A DNA stretch of 12,834 nucleotides from an uncultured bacterium (GTDB lineage Bacteria > Bacillota > Clostridia > Lachnospirales > Lachnospiraceae), in assembly GCA_946061355.1 (NCBI GenBank), contig CAMGRE010000049.1, forward strand, positions 1-12,834, written 5' to 3'. Every line of letters begins with the position of its first letter. Positions within the stretch are counted from its first letter, which is position 1. The position numbers and the translations under genes were made by a program. The notes below the pieces were generated by a model. The model did no database searches. It was not told the DNA's origin and saw only the letters and a list, made by a program, of their open reading frames with translations. Positions 5,801 through 12,681 of the stretch are shown here, one piece after another.

Positions 5801-6594
5801 AATTTTCCACTTCTGCCGGTACCTCCGGAACTGCTCCTATGGCTGGAAGAAGAGGAAGAAGAACTCTGTCTCTCAATCTTACGGCGGGTAACTGTGGTAT
5901 TGATATAGCGATCCTCTTGTGCACTCAGCTTGATACCGCCTGTCATGTACCGGTCTGCCCTTGCCGCTTTTTTTACAGAACGCATCTTTAACAGTAACAG
6001 CAGACAAATAACAATTGATATGACACCGGCGATTATGAATGCTGTCAGGAAAGCGCCCACCGGCCCCAATTCCGGCTCTGTCACAGGTGTTCCCGCCTCA
6101 GCAAGCTGCAGATATTCATCGCATGTTGTTATGTAATCAAGGAATCCGCCATACCAGTCATCTTCAGCAAAATTATCTAAGAATACATCTTCAAGCTCCG
6201 TCTGGGCATATTCCCCAAAAGCCTCCTGCGCACGGTCTCCATAAACATAAAGTCCATAGTCTCTTTCCTTCATGCTCAAAAGAAGCAGCACACCGTCGTT
6301 TCCGTCACCTTTTCCCAGCCCATTGCCATGGTAAATATCAGCTGCCGCATCAAATGCATCTTCTCCATTGATCCGGGTATAGTCATAAGTCGTGACAACG
6401 TAGATTCCACAGGTATGGTTTTCTGAGACACTCTGCGCCTTCTCTTCTAATTCTTCCCATTGTGCAGCATCCAACAACGACTCTGTATCCGACACATAGG
6501 CTGATTCCTGTTCCTCTGCCTGCAGCGTAAGCGGCGTAGTCAATGATACTATTAATGTCAACAGTAGAAATACTCCTGCTAATTTCTTTCTCAT
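5797..6594 (-). CDS. TPM-domain exported membrane protein (YdjH/YgcG-like)
   Basis: The 265-residue product has a signal peptide (1-26, hydrophobic 6-20, probable cleavage after LQA), then a TPM domain (about 33-165; family PF04536, formerly called phosphatase or methanol-dehydrogenase-related). A transmembrane helix follows at about 178-203, then a basic cytoplasmic tail with eight Ser (244-251) and the end SSSGGTGRSGKF. This Ser/Gly tail ending in GRSGKF is characteristic of YgcG/YdjH-type TPM proteins. The molecular function is not settled; YdjH of Bacillus subtilis belongs to a membrane-stress complex with YdjG, YdjI and PspA. GGAGG lies 9 nt before the ATG and sits next to the stop of the preceding gene, so the genes are cotranscribed. 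The stop codon overlaps that of the convergent peptidase gene. Confidence 0.85.
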   Translation of the reverse strand: MRKKLAGVFLLLTLIVSLTTPLTLQAEEQESAYVSDTESLLDAAQWEELEEKAQSVSENHTCGIYVVTTYDYTRINGEDAFDAAADIYHGNGLGKGDGNDGVLLLLSMKERDYGLYVYGDRAQEAFGEYAQTELEDVFLDNFAEDDWYGGFLDYITTCDEYLQLAEAGTPVTEPELGPVGAFLTAFIIAGVISIVICLLLLLKMRSVKKAARADRYMTGGIKLSAQEDRYINTTVTRRKIERQSSSSSSSSHRSSSGGTGRSGKF

Positions 6595-6609
6595 CTTCTC
6601 CCACCTCCT

Positions 6610-7728
6610 CTACAGCAGCAAAAACACTGTCAGGACTACTGTCAGTGGTGCTGCAATCGCTGCGAATGTTGTCCAGAATTTCTTCCAGCACATTGGCAGG
6701 TCACCTACCATACGGCCTGTCTGTCCATTCATGGCAAAGAGAAAGTTCTTTCCCTTCCAATTTGTACTGAGTATCCATACCGGAAGGAGCGCATAATGTG
6801 CTTTTCCACGATGCACTCTTGTCTGTTTGCCTGCCGTGACACAGGTCTGATACCCTGTGACTGTATCTCTGAGCGCTGATTCAAAGGTTTCTATACAGCG
6901 ATCCTCTGCCCGTCCCGAACACTCCTCTGCCGACTCATCATACTTGTCTGCCAGATAACCGGAAAGATAAGTGCTGGAAAATGGTTTCAACTCCGTATAA
7001 TCATATGGCTCGATGGAATCCATATAATCATCCGGCATTTTGGACGCAGCATCTACAGGCACCTTTTCAAAAACAAGTTCGCCCGCCCGGTCAACAGCAT
7101 AATGCTTCGTCTCTGTCACCTCATAATCACCACTCATATAAATCCGACTATTCGTCGTCTGATAATGAGCGCTTCCCTCCACCTTGCCGTCAAACATCCA
7201 AAACGGGACATATACTCCTTTGATTTCCTCTATATGATTCTCATTCATAAAAGCAGACGGCAAAAATGGTCTCCCCTTGTAATGCTCCTTCAATGCTTTC
7301 ATAGCATCCTTTTTTGTCAATTTGAACGGAATCACATAATCCGGTTTCAGTGCCCCGCTAAACTGCCCGGGCACAATCGTCGTATTCCCGCAATACGGAC
7401 ACGAGGTTGCCGCTGTCGTCTCATCACAGATCAACTCGGCGCCACACGAAGGACAACTATATGTTCTCATCCCCTGTGCGGCTGTCCCCCAGTCTCCCTC
7501 CAGGCCGGAAACATCCCACTCCGTAGTCTCATCCTGCCCGGCGGCTTCCTTATGAGTATCCTCCATCGCCCGCGCTGCCTGCTTCTCCTTGTCCGCATAC
7601 ATCGCTTCAATCTCGGCAACTTCATAAACAGAATCACAGAATTCACATTTCATTTTGCCAAGAGAAGCTGAATAATGCAATGGACCCGTACATGCAGGGC
7701 ATTTATAGTTTGTTACCTGATCTGCCAT
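6610..7728 (-). CDS. Membrane-anchored double zinc-ribbon protein (YdjG-like)
   Basis: The 372-residue product has two N-terminal zinc ribbons of TFIIB/rubredoxin-like type, with Cys pairs at 10/13 and 28/31, then 92/95 and 110/113. They are joined by an acidic, Ala/Glu-rich linker (about 40-85). A middle region with YVIPFKLTKKDAMKALKEHYKGR and GVYVPFWMFDG is typical of proteins annotated as TFIIB-type zinc-ribbon or PriA-like proteins. A second LLPVWILSTNWKGKNFLFAMNGQTG segment follows, and a C-terminal hydrophobic helix (about 352-372) anchors it in the membrane. The biochemical role is unknown. In Bacillus subtilis the comparable YdjG is encoded with YdjH and YdjI next to pspA. GGGGAG lies 6 nt before the ATG. 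It starts 15 nt after the SPFH gene and ends 15 nt before the TPM gene. Confidence 0.85.
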   Translation of the reverse strand: MADQVTNYKCPACTGPLHYSASLGKMKCEFCDSVYEVAEIEAMYADKEKQAARAMEDTHKEAAGQDETTEWDVSGLEGDWGTAAQGMRTYSCPSCGAELICDETTAATSCPYCGNTTIVPGQFSGALKPDYVIPFKLTKKDAMKALKEHYKGRPFLPSAFMNENHIEEIKGVYVPFWMFDGKVEGSAHYQTTNSRIYMSGDYEVTETKHYAVDRAGELVFEKVPVDAASKMPDDYMDSIEPYDYTELKPFSSTYLSGYLADKYDESAEECSGRAEDRCIETFESALRDTVTGYQTCVTAGKQTRVHRGKAHYALLPVWILSTNWKGKNFLFAMNGQTGRMVGDLPMCWKKFWTTFAAIAAPLTVVLTVFLLL

Positions 7729-7743
7729 AAATTACTCCCCTTA

Positions 7744-9087
7744 TCATTTGATATCATTGTCATCAAAAGGATCTCCGCACTCCGGACAGAATTTCGGCGG
7801 ATGTGCCGGATCCTCCGGTTCCCAGCCGCACTTATCACATTTGTATAAAGGTGCTCCTGCCGGCTTCGGCTTGCCGCATTCCTGACAGAATTTGCCTTTG
7901 TTCACGGTTCCGCAGCTGCACGTCCATCCATCTGCTACCGGTTTGGGGCTGCCGCACTCCATACAGAACTTCCCGGTGTTACCCGTATGTCCACAACTGC
8001 ATGCCCATCCCTGCGCCACTTCCTGCTGTACAGGCTGCCCAGCCTGTTGCTGCTGTGCCGCCTGCTGCGCCTGTTGCTGCTGTCCCATTGCATACAGATT
8101 CTGAATATTGGCACCGCCTGCCTGGCCGGCCATACCCATTCCCATAAAGGCCATCGCTGGTCCTGCTCCCGTATTGGAAGCTGCCATCTTCATCGCGTCT
8201 GCCTGTGCACGTGTCAATGCGGAAGCTGCACGGGAAGGATCCGTGTAAGACGCATCACGCTGCATCTCCTTAATCATCTTCTCGTCTTCTTCCGTCGCCT
8301 TGACAGAGGCAATCGTGAAAGTACCTATCTCAATTCCTCTGACATCCTTCCACTGACCTGAGAGTTCCTCATTTAAAGCCTTGGCAATCTCACCGGTGTG
8401 CGCCGGCAGTGTGGAATATCTGACTCCGGATTCTCCGATACGTGCAAATGCCGGCTGAAGCGCTGTCAGGAGCTCTCCCTTTAACTGTTCATCAATTGTC
8501 TCACGCTCATAATCCTCTGATACGTTACCGCATACATTGGTATAAAATAAAAGCGGATTCGTGATCTTGTAGCTGTATACACCAAAGCAGCGGATCCCGA
8601 TATCCAGATCGATCCCTGCGCGTTCATCTACCACACGGAAGGGAATCGGATTTGGTGTTCCATACTTATTTCCCGTAATCTCTTTTGTATTAAAATAATA
8701 GATTCTCTGATCCTTCTGCGCCTCTCCGCCAAAAGTAAAACGCTTACCGATATTGCGGAATACCTGACCGATGCTTTCTCCAAGACTGCCCGCAAAGATA
8801 GACGGCTCTGTGGATGCATCATACCGGTACTCCCCAGGCTCTGCACACACCTCTGCAACCTTTCCCTGATCAATGATCAGCATGCACTGTCCATCCGCAA
8901 CTGCAATGACCGATCCGCTTGTGATAATGTTCTCATCGCCCTTGGTGTTGCTGGATCTTCCCGTAACCTTCTTCCTGCCCTTAACCGCCAACACCTCCGC
9001 CGGCAATGCTTCACAGTAGAAATACTCTTTCCACTGATCCGCCATGACTCCGCCTGCAGCGCCGCTTATTGCTTTGATCAATCCCAT
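7744..9087 (-). CDS. SPFH/virion-core-like protein with three C-terminal zinc ribbons (YdjI-like)
   Basis: The 447-residue product starts MGLIKAISGAAGGVMADQWKEY, the usual opening of the YdjI/virion-core-like family. An SPFH-type region spans about 20-275, with no transmembrane helix visible. A Gly/Ala/Met-rich region (about 305-335) and a Gln-rich linker (336-356) follow. Then come three zinc ribbons: Cys 363/365/375/378, 390/392/401/404 and 417/420/434/437. The first two share a Trp-x-Cys-Ser-Cys-Gly start and look like duplicates. The frame is open to 9129, but the start is set at 9087 because GGAGGG lies at 9094-9099, 6 nt upstream, and the family N-terminus begins there. SPFH proteins organise membrane microdomains; YdjI is needed to place PspA at stressed membranes. 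It is the first gene of the module. Confidence 0.87.
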   Translation of the reverse strand: MGLIKAISGAAGGVMADQWKEYFYCEALPAEVLAVKGRKKVTGRSSNTKGDENIITSGSVIAVADGQCMLIIDQGKVAEVCAEPGEYRYDASTEPSIFAGSLGESIGQVFRNIGKRFTFGGEAQKDQRIYYFNTKEITGNKYGTPNPIPFRVVDERAGIDLDIGIRCFGVYSYKITNPLLFYTNVCGNVSEDYERETIDEQLKGELLTALQPAFARIGESGVRYSTLPAHTGEIAKALNEELSGQWKDVRGIEIGTFTIASVKATEEDEKMIKEMQRDASYTDPSRAASALTRAQADAMKMAASNTGAGPAMAFMGMGMAGQAGGANIQNLYAMGQQQQAQQAAQQQQAGQPVQQEVAQGWACSCGHTGNTGKFCMECGSPKPVADGWTCSCGTVNKGKFCQECGKPKPAGAPLYKCDKCGWEPEDPAHPPKFCPECGDPFDDNDIK

Positions 9088-9128
9088 ACTACGCCCTCCA
9101 ATTTGTTTTCTGTTTGATAATATATTCA

Positions 9129-9157
9129 ATTATAGTATACTACTTTCTAAATACTTT
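9129..9157 (-). promoter_or_regulatory. Probable promoter of the SPFH/zinc-ribbon/TPM operon
   Basis: On the minus strand a perfect TATAAT lies at 9129-9134, overlapping an alternative TATACT (9134-9139). The region 17 nt upstream (AAAGTA, 9152-9157) is a poor -35 in A/T-rich sequence. The site lies between the rplQ terminator and the SPFH gene's start, as expected for a new transcription unit. A GAAAC upstream recalls the -35 of ECF sigma factors, but no matching -10 is present. Confidence 0.45.
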
Positions 9158-9216
9158 TTGTCGTTTCTTGTATGAAAATGTGATTTTTTTACATGAATTA
9201 CACCCATACAGAGCAA

Positions 9217-9257
9217 AAAAAGCATTTCTGAGACTACACATCTCAGAAATGCTTTTT
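9217..9257 (-). terminator. Intrinsic terminator of the alpha operon after rplQ
   Basis: GCATTTCTGAGA (9222-9233) pairs perfectly with TCTCAGAAATGC (9241-9252) around a 7-nt loop. It is flanked by an A-run and a T-run that extend the stem and give T-tracts on both strands (seven T on the minus strand). It lies 20 nt after the rplQ stop and ends the ribosomal transcript. It could also stop transcription from the other direction. Confidence 0.93.
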
Positions 9258-9277
9258 ATGATTTCAGTTAAACTAAA

Positions 9278-9814
9278 TTATACAAGCTCGATCAGAACTT
9301 CCATTGCTGCATCGCCTTTACGCTGGCCGATCTTTACGATTCTGGTATAACCACCGTTACGGCTTGCATACTTGGGCGCGATCTCATCAAACATCTTTGC
9401 AGGCATATCAACAACCTTTGTGTTTTTCTTTCTGCCTGCGCCCTTTGCGGGAACTTCTTTTACATTGTAGAATACACGGAGCATCTGTCTTCTTGCATGA
9501 AGTCTGCTGGGAAGGTCTTTCTTGATCTCCTTCTCAACTTCCTCATATACGGTAACTTTCTTGCCGTCCACCACTTCTTTGACTCTCTTGCCGTCTTTGT
9601 CTTTCTTAGCTACCTTAGCGGTAACCTTAACGGTCTCGAAGTTGTCCTTCTCCTTAACAGCAAGTGCAATCAGGCCTTCTGCAATCTTCTGGATCTCTTT
9701 TGCCTTAGCTTCTGTCGTGCGGATCTTTCCATGGTATAAAAGACTTGTTACCTGACTTCTCAGCAGTGCCTTTCTCTGAGAAGATGTTCTTCCGAGTTTT
9801 CTGTATTTAGCCAT
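9278..9814 (-). CDS. rplQ: 50S ribosomal protein bL17, enlarged form
   Basis: This gene encodes bL17 (L17), a large-subunit protein near the exit-tunnel side of the ribosome. The N-terminus MAKYRKLGRTSSQRKALLR, the SRLHARRQML block and the C-terminal GGYTRIVKIGQRKGDAAMEVLIELV are all clear. The product is 178 residues, against about 120 in Bacillus. Most of the extra length is a Lys/Glu/Val-rich insert at about residues 54-103, between helix 2 and the LHARRQ block. A smaller basic stretch lies at 122-134. The frame is open to 9829, but the start is set at 9814 because GGAGG lies at 9823-9827, 8 nt upstream. It ends the alpha operon, just before a terminator. Similar long bL17 proteins occur in other Clostridia, from memory. 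Confidence 0.96.
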   Translation of the reverse strand: MAKYRKLGRTSSQRKALLRSQVTSLLYHGKIRTTEAKAKEIQKIAEGLIALAVKEKDNFETVKVTAKVAKKDKDGKRVKEVVDGKKVTVYEEVEKEIKKDLPSRLHARRQMLRVFYNVKEVPAKGAGRKKNTKVVDMPAKMFDEIAPKYASRNGGYTRIVKIGQRKGDAAMEVLIELV

Positions 9815-9945
9815 TTTGTTTTCCTCCATTCATGGGATATCCGGCCGCGCTCATCGGACTTACCTGCCGAATATGTGTTAAGTTTCCATTCCTGTGCAAG
9901 GCAGATGCGCACCCTTTGGCTTTACCGCATCTGTCAGATGAATTC
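9815..9945 (-). promoter_or_regulatory. Structured rpoA-rplQ spacer
   Basis: This 131-nt spacer is long for an operon with tight spacing elsewhere. It contains an 8-bp perfect inverted repeat CAGATGCG (9902-9909) and CGCATCTG (9926-9933). The second arm can instead pair with CAGATG at 9935-9940, giving alternative hairpins. The part nearer rplQ (9835-9873) resembles the rplM leader at 1179-1215. No ORF or convincing promoter is seen. An RNA regulatory or processing role is inferred. Confidence 0.4.
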
Positions 9946-10908
9946 TTATGATTCATCGCTGGGGTTCAACTGCAGTCCCAGCTCTTTCAGCTTGGCAAGC
10001 ACTTCCTCAAGGGACTTGCGTCCGAGGTTACGAACCTTCATCATATCCTCAGAAGTCTTATTTGCCAGTTCTTCCACTGTGTTGATTCCTGCTCTCTTTA
10101 AGCAGTTGTAAGAACGTACGGAAAGCTCCAGTTCATCAATGCTCATCTCCAGAACTTTCTCTTTCTCATCATCCTCTTTCTCTACCATGATTTCTGCGCT
10201 CTTCGCATTTTCGGAGAGATCAATGAAGAGGCTCAGATGCTCGCTGAGCACCTTTGCAGCCAGACTGACTGCCTCATCGGGAGCAAGTGTGCCGTTGGTG
10301 TACACATCCAGTGTCAGCTTATCATAATCGGTAACCTGACCTACACGGGTATTTTCAACCGTCATATTCACTCTCTCCACCGGTGTATAGATAGAATCAA
10401 TTGCGATCACACCGATCGGCAGATCTTCACTCTTGTTCTTATCAGCGCTGACATAGCCTCTGCCCTTTGTAATGGTAAGCTCCATGTACAGGCGGCTGTC
10501 TTTTCCGCCACTGAGAGTTGCAATGGTAAGATCCGGATTCATGATCTCGATGTCCTGATCCACCTGGATATCAGATGCTTTCACCACACCCTCGCCCTCA
10601 AACTCAATATAAGCTGTCTTAGGCTCATTGGTTGTGCTGTTGTTCTTGATTGCCAGACTCTTGATGTTCATGATGATCTCAGTCACATCTTCCTTAACGG
10701 AAGGGATCGAGCTGAACTCATGCAGAACACCGTCAATCTTTACCTGGCTTACTGCTGCTCCCGGCAAAGAAGAGAGCATAATTCGTCTCAGGGAATTACC
10801 TAATGTGATGCCGTAGCCTCTTTCCAAAGGTTCTACAACGAATTTGCCATACTTTTTGTCTTCTGAAATTTCTGCGACCTCAATATTGGGTCTCTCAAAA
10901 TCAAACAT
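9946..10908 (-). CDS. rpoA: DNA-directed RNA polymerase subunit alpha
   Basis: RpoA is the polymerase assembly scaffold and, through its C-terminal domain, the contact for UP elements and activators. The 320-residue product has the N-terminal dimerization domain (about 1-230), with VEPLERGYGITLGNSLRRIMLSSLPG and a conserved D-D-I-like interaction surface. An acidic/Lys linker (about 240-255, KEDDEKEK) leads to the helix-hairpin-helix C-terminal domain (about 255-315), with LELSVRSYNCLKRAGI and VRNLGRKSLEEV. The Arg in RSYNCLK corresponds to the DNA-binding Arg265 of E. coli. GGAGGG lies 6 nt upstream. It starts 33 nt after rpsD and is followed by a 131-nt structured spacer before rplQ. Length and motifs are normal. 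Confidence 0.98.
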   Translation of the reverse strand: MFDFERPNIEVAEISEDKKYGKFVVEPLERGYGITLGNSLRRIMLSSLPGAAVSQVKIDGVLHEFSSIPSVKEDVTEIIMNIKSLAIKNNSTTNEPKTAYIEFEGEGVVKASDIQVDQDIEIMNPDLTIATLSGGKDSRLYMELTITKGRGYVSADKNKSEDLPIGVIAIDSIYTPVERVNMTVENTRVGQVTDYDKLTLDVYTNGTLAPDEAVSLAAKVLSEHLSLFIDLSENAKSAEIMVEKEDDEKEKVLEMSIDELELSVRSYNCLKRAGINTVEELANKTSEDMMKVRNLGRKSLEEVLAKLKELGLQLNPSDES

Positions 10909-10941
10909 GTAATACCCTCCTTGTTATGAGCCGATGCTTAA

Positions 10942-11535
10942 TTATTTGGAGTACAACTCGACGATAAGCATTTCGTTGACCGGAACGTCAATAACCTCTC
11001 TGGAGGGAAGTTCTTTCACGGTTCCCTTTAACGCTTCCAGATCCACATCGAGCCATTCAGGAACCAGTCTTCCGCCTGTCACTTCCACGATGTCTTTGTA
11101 TCTCTGTAAGCTCTTGGATTTCTCTCTGATTTCAATCACATCACCGGCTTTCACGCTGTAGGACGGAATATTTACACATTTTCCGTTAACCAGTACATGC
11201 TTGTGGCCGACAACCTGTCTTGCCTCTCTACGTGTTCTTGCAAATCCCATTCTGAAGATGACACTGTCAAGTCTGGTCTCAAGGTAGATCATCAGGTTCT
11301 CACCTGTCTGTCCTTTAGCGCGGTCAGCTCTCTCATAGTAATTACGGAAGGGCTTCTCCAATACGCCGTAAATGAATTTTGCTTTCTGCTTCTCACGCAG
11401 CTGAAGACCATACTCGCTGACCTTCTTGCCTGCTCTTGCGGATGTTCTGTTAGACTTCTTGTCATATCCCAGATAAGCGGGCTCAAGACCAAGTGCTCTA
11501 CATCTCTTTAATACGGGAACTCTGTTTACTGCCAT
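10942..11535 (-). CDS. rpsD: 30S ribosomal protein uS4, zinc-free form
   Basis: This gene encodes uS4 (S4), a primary 16S rRNA binder that nucleates small-subunit assembly and, in several bacteria, represses its own operon. The 197-residue product has the N-terminal domain (MAVNRVPVLKRCRALGLEP...) and the S4 RNA-binding domain (about 88-150), with ETRLDSVIFRMGFARTRREARQVVGHKHVLVNGK. The four-cysteine zinc knuckle of C+ S4 proteins is absent: only Cys12 remains in the first 50 residues, so this is a C- type. GAGAGG lies 9 nt upstream. In Bacillus subtilis rpsD stands alone elsewhere; here it keeps the E. coli-like position between rpsK and rpoA. Confidence 0.97.
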   Translation of the reverse strand: MAVNRVPVLKRCRALGLEPAYLGYDKKSNRTSARAGKKVSEYGLQLREKQKAKFIYGVLEKPFRNYYERADRAKGQTGENLMIYLETRLDSVIFRMGFARTRREARQVVGHKHVLVNGKCVNIPSYSVKAGDVIEIREKSKSLQRYKDIVEVTGGRLVPEWLDVDLEALKGTVKELPSREVIDVPVNEMLIVELYSK

Positions 11536-11650
11536 TTCTATTTTCCTCTCTTTACTTATTGTTTACAGTACCTGTGTACCTTCTTCCAACGATTCTGTGT
11601 TAATTACCGGGAAACGCCATAACTCTTTTCCCGATAACATTTACCATTAA
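11536..11650 (-). promoter_or_regulatory. rpsK-rpsD spacer with a 7-bp hairpin
   Basis: These 115 nt hold no ORF. CGGGAAA (11608-11614) and TTTCCCG (11627-11633) form a 7-bp stem with a 12-nt loop shortly after the rpsK stop codon. No T-tract follows, so it is probably not a terminator. It might protect mRNA or take part in S4 autoregulation of rpsD, but this is inference. Confidence 0.3.
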
Positions 11651-12046
11651 TTATACTCTACGACGCTTGGGCGGGCGGCATCCATTGTGAGGTACCGGAG
11701 TCACGTCCCTGATACTTACTACTTCCAGGCCGCATGCCTGAAGTGCACGGATCGCTGCCTCACGTCCTGAACCGGGTCCTTTTACAAATACATCTACAGT
11801 CTTTAATCCATGGATCAGAGCAGCCTTTGTCGCTGTCTCTGCTGCCATCTGTGCGGCATAAGGAGTAGATTTCTTTGAACCTCTAAATCCAAGACCACCG
11901 GCACTTGCCCAGCTCAGGGCATTTCCCTCTGTATCTGTCAATGTAACAATTGTATTGTTAAATGAAGACTGGATATGTGCCTGTCCACGTTCAACGTTTT
12001 TCTTAACGCGCTTTTTGGTTACTTTTTTTGCAACTTTTTTAGCCAT
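11651..12046 (-). CDS. rpsK: 30S ribosomal protein uS11
   Basis: This gene encodes uS11 (S11), a platform protein next to the mRNA exit of the small subunit. The 131-residue product has a Lys/Arg-rich N-terminal extension (about 1-20), then AHIQSSFNNTIVTLTD, GNALSWASAGGLGFRGSKKSTPYAAQ and VFVKGPGSGREAAIRAL. It ends with the highly conserved VTPVPHNGCRPPKRRRV. Length is normal. The upstream Shine-Dalgarno sequence is weak (AGG about 11-13 nt away), unlike its neighbours. It may depend partly on translational coupling with rpsM, which ends 30 nt upstream. Confidence 0.98.
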   Translation of the reverse strand: MAKKVAKKVTKKRVKKNVERGQAHIQSSFNNTIVTLTDTEGNALSWASAGGLGFRGSKKSTPYAAQMAAETATKAALIHGLKTVDVFVKGPGSGREAAIRALQACGLEVVSIRDVTPVPHNGCRPPKRRRV

Positions 12047-12076
12047 GATAAACTAACCTACTTTCCCTTTCCAAAA

Positions 12077-12445
12077 TTATTTCTTCTTATTAGCTACTGT
12101 TCTCTTAGGACCTTTTCTGGTTCTTGCGTTTGTCTTTGTCTTCTGTCCACGTACAGGAAGTCCCTTTCTGTGACGGATTCCCCTGTAGCATCCGATCTCC
12201 TGAAGTCGCTTGATATTGAGCGCTACATCACGTCTCAAATCACCTTCTACCATGTAGTCCTTGTCGATCACTTCGCTGATCTTCTTTACTTCTTCATCTG
12301 TCAGTTCTCTGACACGAGTATCGGGATTTACCTTTGCCTCTGCAAGAATCTTGTTGGCACTTACTCTGCCGATTCCATAGATGTAAGTAAGACCGATCTC
12401 AACACGTTTGTCTCTGGGTAAGTCTACACCTGCAATACGAGCCAT
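12077..12445 (-). CDS. rpsM: 30S ribosomal protein uS13
   Basis: This gene encodes uS13 (S13), which contacts the P-site tRNA and makes intersubunit bridges with 23S rRNA and uL5. The 122-residue product starts MARIAGVDLPRDKRVEIGLTYIYGIG, has the helical RRDVALNIKRLQEIGCYRGIRHRKGLPVRGQKTKTNARTRKG region and ends with the basic tail that reaches the tRNA. GGAGG lies at 12455-12459, 9 nt upstream. It is the first of the rpsM-rpsK-rpsD-rpoA-rplQ block and is preceded by an unusually long, hairpin-rich spacer after rpmJ. Confidence 0.98.
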   Translation of the reverse strand: MARIAGVDLPRDKRVEIGLTYIYGIGRVSANKILAEAKVNPDTRVRELTDEEVKKISEVIDKDYMVEGDLRRDVALNIKRLQEIGCYRGIRHRKGLPVRGQKTKTNARTRKGPKRTVANKKK

Positions 12446-12681
12446 TCTTTGTTTCCTCCATCTCTTCCGTGTGCTGCTTATTCTTTTTTGTTTACCCGTG
12501 CAGCACCTCTACAGTTACTGTTTGATTGGGCGTTTGGTCATGTTAACGCCACCAGACATTTGTCCGGCCTCCGCTACCCTAAGCGGTATCAAATGTAATC
12601 TCCCGTAGGCTCATCTACGTTCAATTATTTAATCAGCATAAAATGCTGCAGCCGTACATAAAAATTTGACAAGAAAAAAGA
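12446..12681 (-). promoter_or_regulatory. Hairpin-rich leader between rpmJ and rpsM
   Basis: This 236-nt spacer has five inverted repeats in a row. In mRNA order they are CAGCAT-AAA-ATGCTG (12634-12648), CGTAG/CTACG (12604-12619), a two-level stem with outer arms ACATTTG/CAAATGT (12556-12562, 12590-12596) and inner arms CCGCT/AGCGG (12571-12586), GGCGTT/AACGCC (12529-12550), and GTGCTGC/GCAGCAC (12471-12477, 12500-12506), just before the rpsM ribosome binding site. No convincing promoter or T-tract was found. In E. coli a leader before rpsM is bound by S4. The sequences are not obviously alike, so an analogous role is only inference. Confidence 0.5.
12515..12559 (-). other. Possible 14-codon leader micro-ORF before rpsM
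   Basis: An ATG at 12559 opens a short frame, MSGGVNMTKRPIKQ followed by TAA, with a perfect GGAGG at 12568-12572, 8 nt upstream. The ribosome binding site and start codon both lie inside the two-level hairpin of the rpmJ-rpsM spacer: the ATG is in the outer stem, and the GGAGG touches the inner stem. The spacing is good enough for translation, but the frame is short enough to arise by chance. I do not recognise the peptide. Confidence 0.3.

Noticed and set aside
7987..8361. Cys/Leu-rich plus-strand ORFs opposite the SPFH gene
   Set aside because: The composition is the antisense of the Gln-rich linker codons; there is no independent coding evidence.
9134..9180. Sigma-W/ECF-type promoter for the YdjI-like operon, expected from the Bacillus parallel
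   Set aside because: A GAAAC resembling the -35 is visible, but no CGTA/CGTC -10 follows at the required distance; a TATAAT box fits better.
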